Shown here: positions 48,160 to 58,461 of the stretch, one piece after another
How positions within the stretch are numbered: the stretch's first letter is position 1
Layout of the letters: each line of letters opens with the position of its first letter
Assembly (NCBI RefSeq): GCF_023898315.1
Contig: NC_064625.1
Location: forward strand, 100,922,269-100,986,268
Length of the DNA stretch: 64,000 nucleotides
Source: Schistocerca nitens
Taxonomy: Eukaryota; Arthropoda; Insecta; Orthoptera; Acrididae
Direction: 5' to 3'
Position numbers and translations under genes: made by a program
Notes under the pieces: generated by a model
Told to the model about the DNA's origin: nothing
What the model saw: the letters and a program-made list of their open reading frames with translations, nothing else
The model's database searches: none

Positions 48160-48448
48160 CCCGCGAAAGGCAAAGGTCCCGAGTTCGAGTCTCGGTCCGG
48201 CACACAGTTTTAATCTGCCAGGAAGTTTCATATCAGCACACACTCCGCTGTAAAGCGAAAATTTCATTCTAGGATAATTGAAGTTTATAAGTGGTGTACA
48301 TGAAAAAATGTCCTGGGAAATAACACTACATGTTTTCTCTGAGACCTACTTGGAACAATTAGTTGGTAATCCCATCGCATTATGGAAATATATTGGATCT
48401 AATGGCAGCAAATGGACATGATCTCTTTGAGGATGTTCACATTGAAAC
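48160..48448 (+). repeat. 289-bp direct repeat, copy 1
   Basis: Aligns without gaps to 51191-51479, with about 15 mismatches counted by eye. It joins the 3' half of a tRNA-like repeat unit to LINE sequence (LDLMAANGHDLFEDVHIET). Confidence 0.9.
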
Positions 48449-48597
48449 AATCATACTGTGCATGTATGGTGGAGTGCTCATTCAACATATGAAGAGGCTA
48501 TTGAGACAGCAAGGTGCCACCAACTGCAAATTGTGGCTCACGTTGGAATATATGATGCCTGTCGTCTGGGCTCCAAGGTCATACTTACCGTATTTAC

Positions 48598-50138
48598 TCG
48601 AATCTAAGCCGCACTTTTTTTTCGGTTTTTGTAATCCAAAAAACCGCATGCGGCTTAGAATCGAGTGCAAAGTACATGGAAGTTCTGAAAAATGTTGGTA
48701 GGTGCCGCCACAACTAACTTCTGCCGTCGAATATATGTAGTGCTACACAGGCATGCTCTGCAGGCACAAAGATAAATATTGGCGCCAAAACCTCTGCGTC
48801 AGAAAAAAAATTAAAAAAAAAACGGTGGAAGACGAGCTTTTTTCTCCGCCCCGAGTTTCGACCACTGCATTTTCATACATTATCCAGCGAAGTAAATACA
48901 AATTCCATATTGTTCATCATCGAATGTAGCAGTATTTCAATGTACTACGAAAATCCGACTGGCAAGACTGTTTGGGATGTTTGTCAATATGGCCAACTCT
49001 ACGTTCTGAATTTTTTCCTACCTGTGAGAAGAGATGGTTGCTAATAGGAACTTTTATGAATTGTGAATCACATGCAGTATTCTCTTCACCATAACAATAA
49101 TACGAATATAAACATTTTGCCATGTATTCTTTCGTGTTTGCTGCTCTCATTTAAATCCTGTCTGCCTAATAAACTAGAGTGAGACAACACCAAACGCGGA
49201 AGAATATACATATCATGTCATGTTTATATTCGTATTATTCTTATGCCTAATAGTGGTACAGTCCAGATATGAAGCACGGCAATTTAATAGATTTTTAAAT
49301 CTAAGATGACTCTAATTTCTGTGCAGAATGTAATGTACTACAGAGGCGTCTGCAAAGATTTTCAAATGAAGAAAAATTTTCGCTAAACTCTCGTTCAGAA
49401 CATCTTCTATCATACGCAGTCTATTATTTGGTTCTTGTTGATCAATATCAAAGACAGCAGCAGTGTAAGTAACAACAAATAGCAGTCTTGTTGATCAATA
49501 TCAAAGACAGCAGCAGTGTAAGTAACAACAAATAGCAGTCTCTTGCCATTGTTTCGCTTATGAGACAATTCCTCTCTTTTTTTTTTTTTTTTTTTTAATA
49601 GTAAGCGGCGGTAGCGCGCACAGTAGCAAGCCATGCTGCGAGCGGCAACAGGCCGTAAACACACTTTATCAGAATGCGACAAACAATGCATGACACAGTA
49701 CAATAATGCATTTTCATCTTAAAGTGACGTAAACACCTATAACAAAGAGAACTGCACTTGTCAGATCAAAGAAAAATAAGCAATCAATTCAAACCAGACA
49801 AATCACGTGAAAAAGGAAGGGTACCCGTATCAATACGGACGGAGCGCCTGACGCATAGCAATAGCTACCTGGTAAAGCTTAACTGCTAAGCTTACGACTC
49901 GAACCGAACTACTGTAGCTGTATCGTGATTCATTCGACCTAAAATGTGTCTCATATTACAATGGACCAACTTTGTTTCGTTTTGGAGGTGCGGCCTAAAA
50001 CTTTTCTCTCCCCTTGAATTTCGAGTCTCAAATTTCAGGTGCGGCTTAGATTCGGGAAAATTTTTTTTCCTTGATTTCGAGTCTCATTTTTCAGGTGCGG
50101 CTTAGATTCGAGTGCGGCTTACATTTGAGTAAATACGG
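48598..50138. mobile_element. 1.5-kb TA-flanked element with 'CCGTATTTACTC' ends
   Basis: Left end CCGTATTTACTCGAATCTAA and right end GAGTAAATACGG are inverted copies of about 28 bp. The right end contains the AAGCCGCAC block twice. TA flanks both sides (48596-48597, 50139-50140), which fits the Tc1/mariner/pogo superfamily. No frame longer than 97 codons is present, so it is non-autonomous. It interrupts the SGNH-like domain of the surrounding LINE. Confidence 0.88.
49433..49538. repeat. 53-bp tandem duplication
   Basis: Two identical 53-bp units starting TCTTGTTGATCAATATCAAA, inside the TA-flanked element. Confidence 0.95.
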
Positions 50139-50996
50139 TAGGTCATTTCAGCAAAACTCACAACTGACAGCATTGCCCCCTGAACTGATAATGACTGTAT
50201 GGTTCTGAGTCAAGTGGAATGCTTGAACAAGAGTCTTAAAAGGTTCTGTGACAATTTAGGATGTTGGTTCCTAGACTTGGAAAATATGGTGGAGAACTGT
50301 AGGATTCCCCTAAATGGAGTGTGCGTGCACTACACATCAAATGCTGCTATCCAAGTAGGTGGCCATGTGTGGGTTGCACAAAAGCTGTTTTTATTTTTTT
50401 TATTTGGTGATTCTCCATCAAGTCCAGATAACAACAGCTGTAGGAGTTCTGGAAGATCCCAAGAAATGCCTCCAGAGGTGGGAGTATTAAAAGCCTAGTG
50501 GTTAACCACCAGAGCATTCACAACAAAGTGCCACAGTTTGAAGTGCGGTGCAGCTCACTTAATACTGGCTATGGAAAGGTGACTAAAACCCAACATTAGT
50601 GGGAGTGAAATTTTTTGGGTATATGTGGGAGAGTATTGAGACATTAAGCTAATGGGGAATGGAGGTGGTGCATTTGTTGCAGTAGACAAGAAACTCAAAT
50701 CCACTGTGATAGAAACTGAAGTTGCACATGCGAATGGGCAAGTTTTAGTATCAAAGGTGGGCATAAGCTGGTAATTGGTTTTTATCAATCATGAAATTGG
50801 TATAACCAAATACTTAAAGGAAACCTCAGTTCACTAATACAATTGTTCCCCAATCATACTGTCATTATTGGAGGAGACTTGAAAATATTGAGTAGACTGC
50901 TGCTCGTATAGTGGTGTAGAGCTTCGCTGTGGCTTTGTTGCAGTCAATGTGTTAATCAACTAGGATAATTGAGAATTCCTTGCAGATTAAAACTGT

Positions 50997-51072
50997 GTGC
51001 CAGACCGAGACTCGAACTTGGAACCTTTGCCTTTCGCGAGCAAGTGCTCTACCAACTGAGTTACCCAAGCAC
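50997..51072 (-). pseudogene. tRNA-like sequence
   Basis: 76 nt with acceptor GTGCTTG/..GGCAC, D arm around AGTTGGTAGAG, anticodon stem and T arm with GTTCGAGTC. U33 is G, as in the other copies. Confidence 0.65.
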
Positions 51073-51158
51073 GACTCACGCCCCGTCCTCACAGCTTTAA
51101 TTCCGCCAGTACCTCGTCTCCTACCTTCCAAACTTTCGCAGGAGAACTTCTGTGAGTC

Positions 51159-51234
51159 GTGCTTGAGTAGCTCAGTTGGTAGAGCACTTACCCACGAAAG
51201 GCAAAGGTCCCAAGTTCGAGTCTCAGTCCGGCAC
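51159..51234 (+). pseudogene. tRNA-like sequence
   Basis: 76 nt in cloverleaf order: GTGCTTG, TAGCTCAGTTGGTAGAGC, the anticodon arm, AGGTC and a T arm with GTTCGAGTC, closing CCGGCAC. One anticodon-stem pair is mismatched. Confidence 0.65.
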
Positions 51235-51479
51235 ACAGTTTTAATCTGCCAGGAAGTTTCATATCAGCGCACACTCTGCTGTAAAGTGAAAATTTCATTC
51301 TAGGATAATTGAAGTTTATAAGTGCTGTACATGATAAAATGTCCTGGGGAATAACACTACATGTTTTCTCTGAGACCTACTTGGAACAATTAGATGGTAA
51401 TCACATCACATTATGGAAATATATTGGATCTAACGGCAGCAAATAGACATGATCTCTTTGAGGATGTTTACATTGAAAC
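51191..51479 (+). repeat. 289-bp direct repeat, copy 2
   Basis: Partner of 48160-48448. Here the tRNA-like part is complete (51159-51234), so this locus is more likely the source. Confidence 0.9.
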
Positions 51480-51651
51480 TGGTATCAGTGACCATAAGAC
51501 AATTGGTTAGGTTTGTGCATGAGTTCTTAGTGTTTTTGTTTTGCATGTTGGTCTTCCGTTTGATATAGATTTATTTATTGCGGTTAAATGTTGCTATTTG
51601 AGTTTACATTTTGTCATTTGGAGATAGTGAGTGGAGCTTGGGGCGCTATAA

Positions 51652-52702
51652 AATGGAGTACAAAGTGGAGAAATCGGATTGTTTACAACATATTATTCTA
51701 TTTGAGTTCAGTAGAAGGGTGATAGCAACAGAGGCAGCCAGAAACATTTGCGGCATGTATCGAGATAATGCCACTGGACAGAGCACAGCAAGAAAATGGT
51801 TTTCTTGTGTTAAGGAGGATCATTTTGACATTAGCAACTCCCCACGTTCAGGAAAACCTTCCAGGGTGTGGTGAAGAAGATTGTTTAAACACACTAATCT
51901 ACAATGATCCACATCAGTGTACTTAAGAACTGCAAATTTGATGAACTGTGACCACTCTATCATTATGCGAAATTTGCATGCAATTGGGGAAGTTTCAAAA
52001 TTTTGGTGTATGGATACCACATCCCATAAGCCAAAATCACAAAAATCAGTGAGAGCCATATGTGCATTTTCGCTTGCCTGTCATCAGTCAGCTCGTGAAC
52101 AACACTGACCATTCCTATCCTGTATCCTTACTAGTAATAAGAAATGGTGTCTTTATATTAACATAAGGAAAAGAAAGGAATGGCTGAACCCAAGTAAAGC
52201 AGCAAGTCCCTGTAAACATCCTCCATGCAGCCACAAAATGTAATGTTATGCATCTGGTGGGACTGCAGTGGTGCGGTATACTGTAAATTGTTTTGCTGAG
52301 GTGTAGCCATCACTGCTGACATTTATTGTCAACAACTGAGATGTCCTGCAGATGCAGTCCAAGAATAATGACCAGGAAGACTGTTGGAAGTGATGCTACT
52401 CAAATAATACCTGCCCACATTCAGCTACACTGGCAAAAAACACTATACATGAGTTGGATTGGGAAATCAGTTTGCACCCACCTTATTCACCTGGTCTTGC
52501 ACCCTCATATTTTTACCTTTTCCACTCTCTGTCGAACAACCTTCAAGGAACTTCCTTTCCGGATGAAAATTCACTCCAAACAGGGCTCAACGAGTTTTTA
52601 GCCTCGAAGTCATGTGATTTCTACAGTTGTGAAATCGAAAAGTTAACCCAGTGTTGGCAGACTGTTGTAAATAGTATCGGAGAATATATTACTGATGAAT
52701 AA
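51652..52702 (+). pseudogene. Mariner transposase pseudogene
   Basis: The frame opens MEYKVEKSDCLQHIILFEFS and includes CGMYRDNATGQSTARKWFSC, the mariner N-terminal DNA-binding domain. After several breaks, HPPYSPGLAPSYFYLFHSLS matches the third-Asp block (PYSPDLAPSDYxLF), with Gly replacing the Asp of SPD and Tyr at the catalytic position. The C-terminal part ends VVNSIGEYITDE before a TAA. It is inserted in the LINE at 48449-53320. Confidence 0.82.
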
Positions 52703-53635
52703 AGTCTCCGTTATGAGTATCTGTTATATTTATTAAACTTGTGGAGGAACACTGCGAACTTGTGCATCAGCACAATAGCAACAATGATTACTGAGGTACA
52801 AAGGGCAACTAATACTTGTAGAAATATTTACACATTCAGTAATGCAGATGAAGAGGCGCTCATGTCGTATCTCAAAGAAGAATTCAATACATTTAGCTCT
52901 GGACAGGAGCATGTGGAGGAACTGTGCCTCAAGTTCAAGATAATAGTTGATCATGCGGGATAGATACACACATAGCAGAACAATTCATGATGGTTGAGGC
53001 CCTTCATGGCACACAGTCACTTTAAAGAAACTTCTAAAGAAATAAGTGTAAAAGAAAGCATAGTGCTATAGATAGAGGAATTCTGAATGAAGGGGTAATG
53101 CATGGAGTGTTCAATGATTTCCATAGCAGAATCTTACTGAAAAATGTCTCACAAAGCCCAAAGAAAATCTCATCATATGTAAAGCCTGTCAGTGACACCA
53201 AAGTTACTGTCTGGACACTCTTGGTTGACAGAAGAACTGAAATGGATGGCAGCAAAGCAAATTCAGAAAAGCTGAACTCTGTTTTTAAATGTTGCCATGA
53301 ATATCCCAGTTTATTTTGGGCGAGGCGGGGATGGGCATAGGCAAGCAATTTCATTTGCACGCAGAAGTTTGGAAGTGTTAAGGCCCCAGATTTATGATGT
53401 ACAGGTGGGATGTCTATCATGCAGATTCTATGACAAATGCCATTGCTGATGGCTGAAACCCACAAAGGGGGACAGGCAGTGGGCGGCGATAGGGGGGCTG
53501 TTGCATCGATGGTTCACTGACCTTGCCGGGCTGGAATGGCATGAACAGGGCATCGGCAGCAGACAATGATGGAGGGTGTGGCGTAGCAGCCACGTGATAT
53601 GAGGAATCCTGCGAAGCAAGAACATCATGAGTGCC

Positions 53636-54300
53636 CTATAGATTCATCCGCAATGGCATGGAAATGGTAGCAGGTGGAGGAAAGCCTGACACAGGAGCAA
53701 TGTAGTGCGAAGACTCAGTAGATGCAAGTGTTGGTTCACCTTGTGGCTCTGTAGACAGGCTGCCAATCATACTCTGTGCGTGTGACAATTCAGAAGAGGT
53801 GCCGACAATGCTGGCACATAACACCTCGTTGTGTGTGCAGAGCTTGTCCATATGTAGGCACATGGCTGGCAAATCAGAGAGCTGTGCAGCAATGTGCTCA
53901 AACAGAGAAGCACATGTGGAGAGTGTAGCCAAGGAGGTGCAGAATGGAGTCGTGCTGAACTTATTTGAGAACAGAATGGTAGAACCAGACATGTGGCGGA
54001 GCGTGGCAGCTTGCAGGTCTGGTGAAAGTTCGTAGTGTTGTAGGTATCCCAACCCAATCACAGGTTCATCCACATCAGCGATGTGGAAAGTCCAAGGCAA
54101 GGTTGCGACTGGTGATAGGCGAAGCGACATCTTGAGACATCTTGATGGAGCCAAGGACTGCGATAGGAGAATGATTTGCAGTGATCAAAGCGAGGTTAAC
54201 AGGTGAAGGCATGCTGCCAACATGCTTGGCCAGGATAACACTGACGTCAGCGCCGGTGTCGACAAGAAAGTGCCCGATGACAAGTCAGTTACATAGAGGC
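53636..54300 (-). pseudogene. Gypsy aspartic protease remnant
   Basis: Near 54256 the minus strand reads FLVDTGADVSVIL, the D-T-G-A active site of a retropepsin, which cleaves the polyprotein. The 172-codon frame 54154-53636 continues with WTFHIADVDEPVIGLGYL, the second conserved part of such proteases (I-x-G-x-D/Y-x-L). A frame change lies between the two parts. Confidence 0.78.
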
Positions 54301-54589
54301 ATCGCACTGCAGGAATGAATGGTGCGGCGTCAGATGGTGGACACTGTGAAGGATTGTGGCCTGACGTGGTGCCTAAGCATGCCTACCGGTCTCGGTTGGG
54401 AGAGGTGCAAGGCACATGGCATTCGCGGGCAGTGTCCCTGTAAGTAGCGTGGAACCAGCACAGTGCAGCTGACTGCGTCAGGGCTGGAAGCCGATTGGGT
54501 TGCTGCTCGGGTGAGGTCAGTGGCTGTCAGGAAGCCACAGGCAGTACCTCCTGTAGGCCGCTAGGTGGCAGCTCCTGACAGGCAACTGA

Positions 54590-55552
54590 GGTGCTGAGGT
54601 GAGTGCACTGGTCTGTACCAACATAGTGCAGAACCGAAGGTGCAGGCATGCCAACTGTGACGGGGAAGTGTGGTGTCTGGCAGTGCTTGAGCATCAATTA
54701 AAGTACAAACGCGCTGCCAAAGCTGCAAAGGTGTGCAGTCGTCAAGGTGCTCGTCATAAATAATCTGGTGGATAGCCTCCGCTGGTGGGTGGAAAGGCAT
54801 CTGATGAGCAATGTTTTCGCCATTAAGTTCTTGGGCGATGCAGGCGTTGAGAGGGGTAGATCACTGATGAGATCTGGATGACCGTGGAGGTGGCTCACCA
54901 GGCAGACGAAACGTGTGTTGTCGTCCGAAATCTGTTGGATATCCAGTGGCTGATCCACCAATGCAACCCAAGTCTTAGGGTTGTACTTTTGCAAAGCAGG
55001 CAGCTTAGGAAACCTGCTGGGTAACACATGTTGATACAGCACTGGCAGGCAAATATCTGTGTGTGAGGGGTAGGAAGCCCCCAACACCAGCAGTGCAGTA
55101 GCGATGGATGGCACGTCACCCAAGGTCTGCATGGGCGGAGGGGGAGGGGGGGCATGGGGGGGGGGGTGCGGGGGCAGCGGCAAGTAGCATACAATGTGGA
55201 GTGAGCCAGTGCAACTGATGGCATGATGTGTCCGAACTGCAGGCCCAATGGCGAACCGCGGCGTGGGTATAACGGCCAGTGCCATTGCAACAGCGGGCAG
55301 AAGGTGGTCGCAGTACAGCCATGGGGAGGCTGATCCGGTAACCGGCGCAGGTGGAACGACCAGTGCCATTACAAAAGCGGACAGAAGGCGATCGTGCTGT
55401 GGCCATGGAGTGACAGTTGCGGAAACTGGCATCGCCAAGATGGCATGCATGCCGGGTGGGGGAGGGGGTGGGGAGTGTGTTATGATGTCAGGCATATAAA
55501 AATGTGCGACCCCGTGCACGTGAAAGTTCGAATTACTGTCCTCAAACCCCAT
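54590..55552 (-). pseudogene. Gypsy gag pseudogene
   Basis: A 284-codon frame (55552-54698) begins with a Pro-rich region that includes an internally duplicated segment (two units around LLSAFVMALVVPP and LLPAVAMALAVIP). It then gives FPKLPALQKYNPKTWVALVD, typical of insect Gypsy gag (L-P-x-F-x-x-x-x-P-x-x-W-F). A frame change near 54780 leads to IHQIIYDEHLDDCTPLQLWQ. Downstream, CWFHATYRDTARECHVPC resembles the degenerate gag zinc knuckle at the gag-protease junction. Confidence 0.75.
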
Positions 55553-55658
55553 CGGTACATCAGACCAATCTGAAGGAGACTGCGTAGCTTAGGGGTGAAC
55601 CACAACGTCCTACACTCGATTATTGTGATTCTTGAGTTTCTCCCGGCGTATTTGATAA

Positions 55659-55937
55659 TCAAAATATCCACGGGTGTGCTGCCGGTCTACAGTGTGCAAC
55701 GGGCACAATATTTCGGCGATCGTACATGTCGCCATCATCAGGTGAACTGACGGACTGAGCTCCTGTGAACGTGCCGGCACGGAGATCCGTACACTATGGC
55801 TGGTCAGGGGGAACTGGGTTCGGTCGCGGCTGCAGCCGATTTAAATACCCTCCGCCCGTGGTGCGCTCACTCCGCCGTCCGCGCCATGGTCGCGCGGTGG
55901 AACAGATTGCGACGGCGTCTGAGATGACGTCGGTGTG
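55659..55937 (-). repeat. Left inverted terminal repeat of the PLE
   Basis: Reverse complement of 58365-58643 with few differences. It contains TTTAAATA near 55839, a possible promoter element, and a hammerhead-like core on the minus strand. Confidence 0.93.
55711..55741 (-). ncRNA. Hammerhead-like ribozyme core, left copy
   Basis: On the minus strand: CTGATGA, a stem GGCGA/TCGCC and GAAA. PLE terminal repeats are known to carry hammerhead ribozymes. The stem follows one unpaired T, and the cleavage site and stems I and III were not resolved. Confidence 0.55.
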
Positions 55938-58461
55938 CCCGTTGGACACTGTAGACTGGCAGTACACCCGTGGATATTTTGATTATCAAGTACGCCGGGA
56001 GAAAGTCAAGAATCACATCATACACCTTTACGGAGAGGAGATGTACCGCAGCATGAAGAAATTTGAAAAGTTGCGCCACCGTAGATGTCGTTTGCTAAGT
56101 ACTCTTGCCTTTCTAAAGAGATGTCGTTCCGAGAATGTTGTTCCAAATTTTGATAAGGTTATGCATCACATCGATTCTGCAGCAGCTAAGAGAATTAAGA
56201 AACGAGCCAGCCTCGCATTGGTACGTGAGAAAGTGCAATTCACCCGCCGGAGCCTTGACTTTATGCCACAGGAATTACTCAAACTACATTTGCAACTGGC
56301 TAGTAATTTCACTTCTTTTTCCTGGGATTGGATTGATGGTGTCACCTCGGTTGCAGCTGATTCCGCCCATAAGAAGGCAACGGGATGTCAAACAGCTAAG
56401 TTCTCACGTCTCCTTGACAAACCATCTCTGCATGTCCCGGGCAAGACTGTCATCAATTTGAGTGGCATGGTGTTGAGTGATGATGCGGTCTCGGTTTTGC
56501 AGAAAGGTCTCAACTTCGCTCCCACCCCCAAGTTCACTCCAGTCGCAGAAATTGTTAGTGCTGTTGAACAGGTTGCAGCTCGACTTCCGCCTGAATCAGC
56601 TGAGGAAATACGTCGTGAAACTTGTCGTGCGTTGACGAAATCCAAGCCGATGAAGTCAAATATCACTAGTAAAGAGAGGGCGGCCATTCCTGATCAGAGG
56701 GAGCGCTCTGAAATTGTTGTCTTACCGGCTGACAAAGGCAATGCTACAGTTGTAGTCTCCCATAAGGACTACACTGATAAGATGCAGAGCCTGCTAAATG
56801 ACGATTCCTACCAGAAGACCAGCGTTGACCCTACAAAGAAGGTGGACAACAAGACGAGGTCGCTTCTCAAGGACGCAGATTTACCGGAGGGTGACGCTAA
56901 GAAATTGTTACCCCAAGGTCCGGTACCGCCTAGACTATATGGACTTCCGAAGGTTCACAAAGTGGGGGTACCATTACGCCCCATTGTCAGCAACATCAGG
57001 GCACCTACATATTTGTTGGCCAAATACCTGACAGGAATGTTAAGTCCTTATGTGGGTAAATGCCCTCATCACATCCGTAATTCCTTGGATTTTGTTAAAC
57101 GCCTTGATAGCTTCACGTTGGGTGAGTCAGATATCATGGTGAGTTTTGACGTCGTTTCCTTGTTCACGAGGGTACCCCTGCGAGAGTCACTAGAATTGAT
57201 TAGTCAGAAGTTTGACGAGAAGACCACTGGACTTTTTAGGCATGTCTTGACTTCCACGTATTTTCTTTTTAATGGAGAATACTATGAACAAACGGAGGGA
57301 GTCGCCGTGGGTAGCCCACTCTCACCGGTGGTAGCGAATTTGTACATGGAGAACTTCGAGGAGGAAGCCCTGTCGTCATCCGAATGGAAACCTACTTGCT
57401 TTTTCCGTTACATGGACGACACGTTCGTCATCTGGCCACATGGTATGGATAAACTCCTTGACTTCCTTACACATCTAAATTCCATACACCCCAACATCAA
57501 ATTCACTATGGAGACTGAAACGGAGGGTAAACTACCTTTCCTTGACGTCATGGTCAAGAGAAGGCCTGACGGCACCCTAGGTCATGGGGTGTATCGGAAG
57601 ACAACGCACACTGATCTGTATTTGCACGCAGACAGCTGCCACCACCCTTCACAGAGGAATGGGGTACTTAAAACTCTAGTACATAGGGTGCGCACTATCT
57701 CTGATGCAGAGAGTCTACCCCAGGAATTGGAACATCTGAGAACTGTATTTCGAAAAAATGGGTACTCAGAGTGGCAGATTCAACGTGCTCTCTGCCCAAC
57801 CACTACAGCACAACCTGTGGAGATGGATGAAATCACGAGGGAGGAGGTAGGCACTGCGTTTATCCCATATACAGGCGCACTCTCGGGGAAAATCGCCCGC
57901 GTTTTGAAGAAACACCGGGTCGGAACTGTGTTTTGTCCTTCGAATAAAACTCGTGCACTGGTGGGGAGCGCCAAAGATGACCTCGGTTTGAGGAAGGCCG
58001 GCGTGTACCAGATTCCGTGTCAATGGGGCAAGTCGTATATTGGTCAGACGATGCGTACCGTCGAGGATCGATGCCGTGAACACCAGAGGCACACTCGACT
58101 GATGTATCCAAGCAAGTCGGCAGTCGCTGAACATTGTTTGTCGGAAAATCACGCTATGGAGTATGAGCGCACGAGGATTCTGGTACAGACGTCGAGATAC
58201 TGGGACAGTGTTGTTAGAGAGGCCATCGAAATTCACACCAATGACGACCTCATAAACCGTGACTGTGGCTATAATCTTAGCAAGGCTTGGGAACCAGCGA
58301 TTGGGTTAATCAAGAGTAAATCGAGCAAATGTATAGTTGTGACGATCACGGCGGACAGAGCCATCACACCGACGTCATCTCAGACGCTGTCGCAATCTGT
58401 TCCACCGCGCGACCATGGCGTGGACGGCGGAGTGAGCGCGCCGCGGACGGAGGGTATTTAA
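55765..58461 (+). CDS. Penelope-like reverse transcriptase with GIY-YIG endonuclease
   Basis: Intact 898-codon frame. The RT domain holds VVLPADKGNATVVV, PPRLYGLPKVHK, SFDVVSLFTRVP with Asp462, EGVAVGSPLSPVVANLYME and FRYMDDTFVIW with Asp551-Asp552 (DNA 57415-57420). This is a complete RT triad. The C-terminal domain has GVYQIPC (Gly746-Val747-Tyr748) and SYIGQT (Tyr758-Ile759-Gly760), a GIY-YIG endonuclease core with GVY in place of GIY, then EDRCREH with the conserved Arg region and an acidic residue further on. Such proteins nick DNA and copy the element RNA. The first ATG (55765) lies in the terminal repeat. A second possible start is Met54 (55924, MTSVCPLDTVDWQ). The C-terminal residues also run into the right repeat. 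Confidence 0.95.
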   Translation: MNVPARRSVHYGWSGGTGFGRGCSRFKYPPPVVRSLRRPRHGRAVEQIATASEMTSVCPLDTVDWQYTRGYFDYQVRREKVKNHIIHLYGEEMYRSMKKFEKLRHRRCRLLSTLAFLKRCRSENVVPNFDKVMHHIDSAAAKRIKKRASLALVREKVQFTRRSLDFMPQELLKLHLQLASNFTSFSWDWIDGVTSVAADSAHKKATGCQTAKFSRLLDKPSLHVPGKTVINLSGMVLSDDAVSVLQKGLNFAPTPKFTPVAEIVSAVEQVAARLPPESAEEIRRETCRALTKSKPMKSNITSKERAAIPDQRERSEIVVLPADKGNATVVVSHKDYTDKMQSLLNDDSYQKTSVDPTKKVDNKTRSLLKDADLPEGDAKKLLPQGPVPPRLYGLPKVHKVGVPLRPIVSNIRAPTYLLAKYLTGMLSPYVGKCPHHIRNSLDFVKRLDSFTLGESDIMVSFDVVSLFTRVPLRESLELISQKFDEKTTGLFRHVLTSTYFLFNGEYYEQTEGVAVGSPLSPVVANLYMENFEEEALSSSEWKPTCFFRYMDDTFVIWPHGMDKLLDFLTHLNSIHPNIKFTMETETEGKLPFLDVMVKRRPDGTLGHGVYRKTTHTDLYLHADSCHHPSQRNGVLKTLVHRVRTISDAESLPQELEHLRTVFRKNGYSEWQIQRALCPTTTAQPVEMDEITREEVGTAFIPYTGALSGKIARVLKKHRVGTVFCPSNKTRALVGSAKDDLGLRKAGVYQIPCQWGKSYIGQTMRTVEDRCREHQRHTRLMYPSKSAVAEHCLSENHAMEYERTRILVQTSRYWDSVVREAIEIHTNDDLINRDCGYNLSKAWEPAIGLIKSKSSKCIVVTITADRAITPTSSQTLSQSVPPRDHGVDGGVSAPRTEGI

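Larger units (their letters stand above)
50980..51300. repeat. Inverted pair of tRNA-like repeat units
   Basis: A minus-oriented and a plus-oriented copy of the tRNA-like unit face each other across about 86 bp, forming a large palindrome. Each copy keeps CAGATTAAAACTGTGTG in its orientation. Confidence 0.9.
48449..53320 (+). mobile_element. LINE with SGNH-like and endonuclease domains, interrupted by three insertions
   Basis: LINE protein pieces appear in order along the + strand. Near 48540 QIVAHVGIYDACRLGSKVIL resembles the HVGTND block of SGNH hydrolases. Near 50260 GCWFLDLENMVENC and VCVHYTSNAAIQVGG follow, matching the D-x-V-H end of such domains. Near 50850 NHTVIIGGDLKI is the GDFN block of the endonuclease, and near 51470 IETGISDHKTIG is its SDH block. 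Near 53150 SPKKISSYVKPVSDTKVTV and SEKLNSVF are the linker before the RT. Insertions are 48598-50138, the tRNA-like repeats at about 50980-51300 and a mariner at about 51600-52710. The RT itself is missing. The frame is broken throughout. Confidence 0.7.
53440..55613 (-). mobile_element. Gypsy-type LTR retrotransposon fragment (gag and protease)
   Basis: Minus-strand coding sequence gives gag and then protease. The reverse transcriptase, RNase H and integrase are missing, and no LTR could be defined. The right side is interrupted by the Penelope-like element at 55625, and the 5' LTR or leader may continue beyond it at 58654. Confidence 0.75.

Noticed and set aside
53098-53340. Independent small gene
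   Set aside because: The translation fits the linker before a LINE reverse transcriptase and continues the LINE at 48449-53320.
53440-55613. Endogenous retrovirus with envelope
   Set aside because: Only gag and protease pieces of a Gypsy-type element are present; no envelope, polymerase or integrase was found.
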